DNA from: Rhodoblastus sp963704565
GTDB taxonomy: Bacteria; Pseudomonadota; Alphaproteobacteria; Rhizobiales; Beijerinckiaceae
Length of the DNA: 64,000 nt
Reading direction: 5' to 3'
NCBI GenBank assembly: GCA_963704565.1
Contig: OY969917.1
Location: forward strand, 2,356,001-2,420,000
Shown here in pieces: positions 58,790 to 64,000 of this stretch. Under the pieces are notes generated by a model. The model was not told the DNA's origin and searched no databases. It saw only the letters and a list, made by a program, of their open reading frames with translations. A program made the position numbers and the translations under genes. Position 1 is the stretch's first letter. The number at the start of each line of letters is the position of its first letter.

Positions 58790-58796
58790 GGCTGGG

Positions 58797-59483
58797 TTAT
58801 TTTTGCCGCTCGTTCTCGTCGGGCCTTTGTCCGATGAACCGGATCGACAGGGGATAGCCCGGCGCGCTTGCCGCCATCGAGGCCGAAAAGCGCAGCGGCG
58901 CGCAATCGCGCACGGCGGAAAGAATCGAATTGCGGACATCTTCGGCCGACTGGCCGGCGCCCGGCTTGACATAAGTAACGCGCGGCGCGCCGCCGATGAT
59001 GGTTCCGCGACTGTTGAAGGAAAAACGGATGGTCGCCTCGACCGTTTCGCCTTTTTGCGGCAAGGGCGGCGACCAGCAGGCGGCCAGTTGCGCCGCCGCC
59101 TGGACCGGACGTTCGATCAGCGGCGATGACTTTGCGCCGCCGTCGTCGCCCCGGCGCAATATTTTCCGCACCGTGATGAGCATGCCCCCGGGCAGCGCGG
59201 TCCGCGACGCGGAAGGCGCGGCATAGCCCGGCGCCGCGCTCGGTCCGCCTGGCGGGCTCGGCGCGAAAACGTCGGGACCGGACGGCGGAGCGCCGTAAGG
59301 TTCGGAAAAACCGTTCGGGAACGGCGCGTAGGGCGGCGGAAAGACGATCCTTCCATGCGGCCGCCCATGATGGCGACAGGCCCAGCGCGGCGCGCCGGCG
59401 CACCAGGCCAAGGCGGGCCGCGCCCAAAGCGGCGAGGCGAAGGCGGCGACGGCAAGCATCATCGCCAGGCGACAGGGGGTCAT
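58797..59483 (-). CDS. exported TonB C-terminal-like protein
   Basis: A 228-residue secreted protein: signal MLAVAAFASPLWARPALA, then a Pro/Gly/His-rich linker (PPYAPFPNGFSEPYGAPPSG), and a C-terminal domain with GETVEATIRFSFNSRGTIIGG, DVRNSILSAVRDCAPLRF and YPLSIRFIG, which has the length and strand pattern of TonB/TolA C-terminal domains. It lacks the N-terminal membrane helix of true TonB. It may be a periplasmic partner protein. Convergent with the MFS transporter gene. Confidence 0.65.
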   Translation of the reverse strand: MTPCRLAMMLAVAAFASPLWARPALAWCAGAPRWACRHHGRPHGRIVFPPPYAPFPNGFSEPYGAPPSGPDVFAPSPPGGPSAAPGYAAPSASRTALPGGMLITVRKILRRGDDGGAKSSPLIERPVQAAAQLAACWSPPLPQKGETVEATIRFSFNSRGTIIGGAPRVTYVKPGAGQSAEDVRNSILSAVRDCAPLRFSASMAASAPGYPLSIRFIGQRPDENERQK

Positions 59484-59555
59484 CGATTCAACGATAGGAT
59501 CGGGACGGGCGCGGGGTCAATTCCCAAGCGAGAACCCATTGGATTACCCGCTGCT

Positions 59556-60382
59556 TCAGCGGGCGCGGCAAATCATTTCGGTCGGCGCGATCAGTCCGCG
59601 CGTCACGCCGTCGATCATATTGGCGATTTTTTGCGGCGTCGTGGCGCCCATCAATATGTGGAGGCCGAGCGGCGGCGGCTTTCCCGGCGATGCGGCGCGC
59701 CCGGAAATCCTGCGGAAGAAATCGAGCGCGACTTCGGCCCGGCTGCGCTCCTTCTCCACCACGAAGCCGGCCTCCGACAACAGCAGCCGATAGGTCGCGG
59801 CGCTGGCGACAAAGCTCGATTCGGCGCTCGCCGCCCAGGGAACCGGAAAAGCGAGCCCCTCCGCCTCGCCCATCACGTCATAAATGGCGAAAGTTCCGCC
59901 GGGCTTGAGGACGCGGCGGGCCTCGGCGAAGGCCTTGCGCTTGTCGGCTATATTCATGCCGACATGGAGCATGGCGGCGGCGGCGAAGGTTTCGGGCGCG
60001 AAGGGGAGCGCGAGCGCGCTGCCGGTCTCATAGCTCACCTCGTTCCCCAGGCCGAGTCGCGCGGCGAGTTCGCGCGCGACGTGAACGTAATCCTCGCTCA
60101 GATCGATTCCCGTCACCCGGCATCCCAGCGTCCGCGCGAAAAAACGCGAGGCGCCGCCAAGGCCGCAGCCGATGTCGAGCAGACGCGATCCGGACGCGAA
60201 GCGGCTTGCGCCGCCAGATCCTGGGTCGCCTGCCGACCGCCGATGTGGAATTCGTCCACCGGCGCGAGATCGTCGGCGGTCAACGCCGACAAATCCTTGC
60301 CGGAAGCGGCCAGCGCGGAAAAAATCGCCTGCGCGAGCGCGCCATGGGCGTAGTGACGGGCGATCGCGCTGTCGTCGTCCAT
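59556..60382 (-). pseudogene. frameshifted SAM-dependent methyltransferase
   Basis: Two frames join to one complete methyltransferase of about 275 residues. The first begins MDDDSAIARHYAHGALAQAI and reaches ASRPDRV; the second supplies DIGCGLGGASRFFARTLG, GIDLSEDYVHVARE, AMLHVGMNIADK and a family C-terminus. A single base is missing near 60180-60186 (a G in the plus strand), exactly before motif I. Restoring it gives RVLLDIGCGLGG. Gene content resembles sarcosine/dimethylglycine or ubiE-type methyltransferases. It may be a real pseudogene or a sequencing error. Confidence 0.8.
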
Positions 60383-60448
60383 GGCCGCTCCCTCATCCGC
60401 TCCGGCGCGATCATGCGCCGGGACGCGGAGCGGGTAAAGACGCGCGGA

Positions 60449-62317
60449 TCAGGCTATGGCGGGCGCGCCAGTGGCGACGTGGAAGGTCACGCCCGACCCA
60501 ACCAGCGACGCGATCGAATCGGTGAACTGCATCTGGAGGCCGGAGCCCGCGCCATTGGCGTTCCAGGGATTGTCGAGCGTGATCGCGCCCGCCGCGACAT
60601 TGACGGCCATGACCGCATACATGTGGTCGCCGACCAGGTTGAGCGCATTATTGCCGCCGTTGGTGCTCATCAGCACGTCTTCCTTGCCGTCGAAGGCCGA
60701 ATTGAGCGTGTTGAGCAGGCTGGCCATCGAAGCGGCGCTGGCGCCACTGGAGGCGGAATAATCGGTGACGCTCTGGCCGGTGATCGCGCTCAAGCCATTG
60801 TCCCAGCCGCCGTTGATCTCGGAATAGGCGTTGACGCCGCCGTCGGTCTGCGCGGTGAACTCGACATAGGCCTTTTCCACCACCTCCGACCACAGCGCGC
60901 CGGACGACCCGCCATTGTCGAATTCCAGCGTGGAGCCGTCGGCCCATCGATAGCCGCCCTGCATATTGGCCAGGTCGGTATTGACCGTCACATCATCGTT
61001 GTGGCCATTGAGCTGGAAATCGACGGTATAGACGCCATTGCCATCGGAGGCGATCATGTCGCGGATCAGCGACGGATCCTGGAGCGCGGTTTCGCCGAGC
61101 GCGGATTCGAAATAGCAGTCGCCGACCTCGCCCTGGTTGACATCGGCGATCGATGGGCCCGCCGATGAGAAAAGACTGCCGCTGGCGGCCTTATATGAGG
61201 CCGCGATCGGCGAGCCGGCGAGCGAGGGATCGTCCGAGCCGAGGAACCATTTGCCGATCAGTTCATTGACCTGCGTCTGGGTCGATGTCGCGCCGAGATT
61301 TCCCAGCGCGGTCGCCGTGGACGAGCCGCCGTTCCACTGGGCGTTGGCGGCGTCGCCGAGCACGACGTCGTCATAGAGTTGCTGGACCATGGCGCTGGCG
61401 GAAATATTGGAGGCGCTGCCGGCGTCGATCTCATGCGCGACGGCCTGAAGCGCGGCGAATTTGCCGGCGCTCATGCCGCCGCTCGCGGCGTCCTGGAGAA
61501 TCGTCTGGGCGGCGGCGAAGCTGAGCGTTCCGCCGCTGAGATGGGCGGCGACATCCTTCATTTCCGCGTCATAGCCGGTGACAAAGGCGGAATCCGCCGC
61601 CGACATGGCGGCGATCTGGGTCGAGGAAAAGCCGGCGACCTGCGCCGGGGCGAGCGAGGAAAGCTGGGCGAGGGTCAGGCCCTTGATCGCGGCGGCGCTC
61701 AAGTCGCCGAGGTTCGGCGCGATATATTTGTCGAAATTGGATAGCGACAGGCCGGCGACCTGCGTCGCGGTAAGGCCCGCCAATTGCTGCGCGCCGAAAA
61801 AAGACAGATTCATCGCGGCGAAGGCGGAGGACGACAGGCCGCCGATCTGCGCCGAAGTCAGAGCCGCGACCTGAGCGTTGGTCAAGGCGGCGATCTGCGA
61901 CGCCGACAGCAAATTCAGGAAATTGTCCGACAATGCGGAAACGGCGGCAGCGGAGATTGAAGCGACCTGCGCGGCCGTAATCGCCTTGGCCTGGGTGGCG
62001 TCGAAAGCGGACAGGACGGCGCCGCCGAGCAGCGAGAATTGACTGGCGGAGAGATAGGAAATTTCCGTCGCCGAAAGTTCCGCGGCCTGCGCCATGGTCA
62101 ACTCGCCGAGGGCCGTGGTCAGGCCGGCGATCTGCGTCCGGGTGAGGAAAGACAGATTGATGGCCACGAAATTTGTCTTGTTCAGGCCATTGAGCTGGGC
62201 CGCGCTCAAAGCGTCGATCTGCGCGGCGCTGAAGGAAGCAAACTGCGTCGCCGACAAGGCGTTGAGCTGCGCGACGCTCATCGCGGCAAGTTGCGCGGGC
62301 GTATAGGTCGTGGTCAT
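60449..62317 (-). CDS. calpain-like cysteine peptidase with octapeptide-repeat N-terminal domain
   Basis: A 622-residue protein. Residues 5-255 are about 30 tandem eight-residue units of the form LSAAQLNA (LSATQFAS, LTSAQIGG and so on), twice broken by a longer insert with NLSF, at residues 54 and 170. A helical linker follows. The C-terminal 240 residues form a calpain (C2) fold: Cys401 in NQGEVGDCYFESALGE, WSEVVEKAYVEF, YSEINGGWDNGLSAITG, His565 in LVGDHMYAVMAVN and Asn583 in ITLDNPWN. There is no signal peptide; export by a C-terminal type I signal is possible. The start is ATG 62317. Confidence 0.8.
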   Translation of the reverse strand: MTTTYTPAQLAAMSVAQLNALSATQFASFSAAQIDALSAAQLNGLNKTNFVAINLSFLTRTQIAGLTTALGELTMAQAAELSATEISYLSASQFSLLGGAVLSAFDATQAKAITAAQVASISAAAVSALSDNFLNLLSASQIAALTNAQVAALTSAQIGGLSSSAFAAMNLSFFGAQQLAGLTATQVAGLSLSNFDKYIAPNLGDLSAAAIKGLTLAQLSSLAPAQVAGFSSTQIAAMSAADSAFVTGYDAEMKDVAAHLSGGTLSFAAAQTILQDAASGGMSAGKFAALQAVAHEIDAGSASNISASAMVQQLYDDVVLGDAANAQWNGGSSTATALGNLGATSTQTQVNELIGKWFLGSDDPSLAGSPIAASYKAASGSLFSSAGPSIADVNQGEVGDCYFESALGETALQDPSLIRDMIASDGNGVYTVDFQLNGHNDDVTVNTDLANMQGGYRWADGSTLEFDNGGSSGALWSEVVEKAYVEFTAQTDGGVNAYSEINGGWDNGLSAITGQSVTDYSASSGASAASMASLLNTLNSAFDGKEDVLMSTNGGNNALNLVGDHMYAVMAVNVAAGAITLDNPWNANGAGSGLQMQFTDSIASLVGSGVTFHVATGAPAIA

Positions 62318-62644
62318 GACGGGCCGGACTCCGGATTTCAAAATTTCCGAAACCGCGCCGAAGTCAGGAACATTGACCGTCGGAGCCCATCATGGACGCG
62401 ACGCGGGGTTCATCGCCGATCTTGCCCATCATGTGTTTTAGCCCGCTTAAATTCGCGCGCGGCATTGCGCAAAAATATTTGAACTCTCCTTTACCCAATC
62501 GCGGCGCGGCGCGCCGGCCTGTGCGATGCAAAGACCTCGGCCCGCCTTGCCTTTCCGGCGCGCCGCTTCTATAAGCCCCGCTTCGCGCCCGTTTCCGACA
62601 CCCCTGGAGGCGTGGGCGCGAACATCTGAAAAAGGAAAGAACCC
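62318..62644. other. intergenic region between the calpain-like gene and rplY
   Basis: No gene seen. It contains the rplY promoter and the start region of the calpain-like gene, for which I find no clear promoter. Confidence 0.55.
62547..62575 (+). promoter_or_regulatory. rplY promoter
   Basis: -35 TTGCCT (62547-62552), 17-base spacer, -10 TATAAG (62570-62575), about 70 bases before the rplY ATG. Confidence 0.6.
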
Positions 62645-63292
62645 ATGGCCGAGACCAAGACCCTCGCCGCCACGGTTCGCAACGGGACCGGCAAGGGGGC
62701 CGCCCGCAGCGTTCGTCGTGAAGGCAAAGTTCCAGCCGTCATCTATGGCGGCGGCGAAGCGGCGATGCCGATTTCGCTCACCTACCGCGAAATTCACAAG
62801 CTCATTTACGCGGGCCATTTCCTCACCACGATCTTCGAGATCGACATCGACGGCAAGAAGGAGCGCGCCATTCCGCGCGACTATCAGCTCGACGTCGTGC
62901 GCGACACGCCGATGCATGTCGATTTCCTGCGCCTCAAGCCTGGCGCGAAGCTCAAGGTCGCGGTGCCGGTCCATTTCAGCAATCACGAAGCGGCGCCCGG
63001 CCTCAAACGCGGCGGCTCGATCAACATCGTGCTGCACAATGTGGACATGATGGTTCCGGCCGACAATATCCCGGACTCCATCACCGTCGACCTCACCGGC
63101 CTCGACTTCAACGATTCGGTCCATATCCAGTCGGTGACCTTGCCGGCCAATTGCAAGCCGCTCGACAAGTCGAACTTCACCATCGCCTCGATCTCGCCGC
63201 CGGCCGGCGGCGCGGCGGCGGCGGCGGCCGAAGCCGCGGCGGCGGCCGCGGCGGCGGCCGCGGCTGCTCCGGCCAAGGGCGGCAAGAAGTAA
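62645..63292 (+). CDS. rplY: 50S ribosomal protein L25 (CTC form)
   Basis: A 215-residue ribosomal protein that binds 5S rRNA. Family blocks: AATVRNGTGKGAARSVRREGKVPAVIYG, YQLDVVRDTPMHVDFLRL and VHIQSVTLP. The last 30 residues are a poly-Ala tail followed by PAKGGKK, common in alphaproteobacterial members. AAAAAGGAAAGAA precedes the ATG. pth follows downstream, the conserved order, but across a large palindrome. Confidence 0.95.
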   Translation: MAETKTLAATVRNGTGKGAARSVRREGKVPAVIYGGGEAAMPISLTYREIHKLIYAGHFLTTIFEIDIDGKKERAIPRDYQLDVVRDTPMHVDFLRLKPGAKLKVAVPVHFSNHEAAPGLKRGGSINIVLHNVDMMVPADNIPDSITVDLTGLDFNDSVHIQSVTLPANCKPLDKSNFTIASISPPAGGAAAAAAEAAAAAAAAAAAAPAKGGKK

Positions 63293-63323
63293 GCTTCCCC
63301 GATCCTGGAGGCCGGGGCGCCCT

Positions 63324-63424
63324 CTCCCTCCCCCTTGTGGGGAGGGCCGGGGTGGGGGCGAAAACCCCAAGGTTTCAAAACCTGCCCCGGCCCCACCCTT
63401 ACCCTCCCCACAAGGGGGAGGGAG
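63324..63424. repeat. large inverted repeat between rplY and pth
   Basis: Perfect 22-bp arms (63324-63345 and 63403-63424) flank a further partly paired inner region; the arms are CTCCCTCCCCC-rich. It looks like the CCCCTTGTGGGGAGG palindromes I recall from related genomes and may terminate rplY transcription. Confidence 0.8.
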
Positions 63425-63510
63425 CGGCAGGCGCTGATTTCTTTCGATCGGGAGCCGCCCTCATCTCGCCCCGCATTGCGCGGGCGTCTGTTTTTTGGAC
63501 GCGCTTTTCC

Positions 63511-64000
63511 ATGCTGCTCTTCGTCGGTTTGGGCAATCCCGGAAAAAATTACGCCGACAACCGGCACAATATCGGCTTCATGGCGCTCGACGCCATTGCG
63601 CGCGCCTGCAACGCCGCGCCGTTCCGCAGGAAATTTCAGGGCGAGGCGAGCGAGGCGCGGATCGGGCCTCAGCGCGCGCTGCTGCTCAAGCCCGAAACCT
63701 ACATGAACGAGAGCGGCCGGGCCGTGGCCGAAGCCGCGCGCTTCCACAAGATCCCGGTCGAGGACATTGTCGTGCTGCACGACGAACTCGACCTCGCGCC
63801 CGGCAAATTGCGGGTCAAGCGCGGCGGCGGCGACGCCGGCCACAACGGCCTGCGTTCGATCACCGCTTATATGGGCGGCGCCTATCGCCGGGTCCGGCTC
63901 GGCATCGGCCATCCCGGCGACAAGGCTCTCGTCCATGCCTTCGTGCTGAGCGATTTCGCCAAGGCCGACAAGCCCTGGGTCGAGGCGCTCTGCGACGCGG
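63511..64000 (+). CDS. pth: peptidyl-tRNA hydrolase (partial, runs off the window)
   Basis: The first 163 residues of the enzyme that frees tRNA from stalled peptidyl-tRNA. Family motifs are FVGLGNPGKNYADNRHNIGF with the catalytic His, KPETYMNESGRAV, HDELDLAPGKLRVKRGGGDAGHNGLRS and YRRVRLGIGHPG. The frame is open to the end of the window, so the C-terminus is missing. It follows rplY. Confidence 0.94.
   Translation, partial: MLLFVGLGNPGKNYADNRHNIGFMALDAIARACNAAPFRRKFQGEASEARIGPQRALLLKPETYMNESGRAVAEAARFHKIPVEDIVVLHDELDLAPGKLRVKRGGGDAGHNGLRSITAYMGGAYRRVRLGIGHPGDKALVHAFVLSDFAKADKPWVEALCDA

Overview
The window is a GC-rich chromosomal segment of an alphaproteobacterium. Lineage markers are the two-piece PntA transhydrogenase, the succinylase-type DapD/DapE pair, SlyX, DUF882 and DUF459 envelope proteins, a TorF-like porin next to glnK-amtB, and an L25 (CTC-type) - pth order. 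The gene set fits Hyphomicrobiales, perhaps near Beijerinckiaceae/Methylocystaceae. That placement is inferred from gene content, not from any search. I saw no rRNA, tRNA, CRISPR array, transposase or integrase.

Layout: 0.1-4.4 kb RND efflux pump and adaptor; 4.7-5.1 small hypothetical; 5.2-8.4 porin and glnK-amtB nitrogen module; 8.7-9.7 methyltransferase; 9.7-14.5 two arsenic operons on the minus strand (arsR-arsC-acr3-arsC-arsH, and arsR-permease-thioredoxin); 14.7-16.7 dapD-dapE; 16.7-18.6 a putative HNH nuclease toxin, DUF2019-like partner and tiny membrane protein; 18.6-24.8 SDR, rpiA, gor, yedK, then psd-pssA-phzF; 24.8-34.6 slyX and a long minus-strand series ileS-lspA-two secreted proteins-two M16 peptidases-mutL; 34.9-37.9 pntAA-pntAB-pntB; 38.2-43.8 UbiB-like kinase, PEBP protein, an AT-rich membrane orphan, hydrolase and oligoendopeptidase F; 44.1-46.3 methyltransferase and glycosyltransferase; 46.4-53.0 orphan NtrC-type regulator followed by L,D-transpeptidase, DUF882 and SGNH/DUF459 envelope genes; 53.0-58.8 double MaoC protein, a candidate small RNA, mtnP, a GH3 glycosidase and a sugar transporter; 58.8-62.3 TonB-C-like protein, a frameshifted methyltransferase and a calpain-like protease with octapeptide repeats; 62.6-64.0 rplY and the start of pth.

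Most of the window is housekeeping. The accessory signals are: (1) a 622-residue protein joining about 30 octapeptide repeats to a calpain-family cysteine peptidase domain with its Cys-His-Asn residues intact; (2) a toxin/immunity-like cassette ending in a 55-residue two-helix membrane protein that overlaps the immunity gene by 4 nt; (3) a candidate small RNA carrying a CTCCTCCC anti-Shine-Dalgarno loop and an intrinsic terminator upstream of mtnP; (4) a 61-bp palindromic element present once between genes and once inside the mutL reading frame; (5) arsR promoters placed so that the mRNAs should be leaderless. Base-level coordinates were read by hand, and all homology calls are from motif recognition without database searches.
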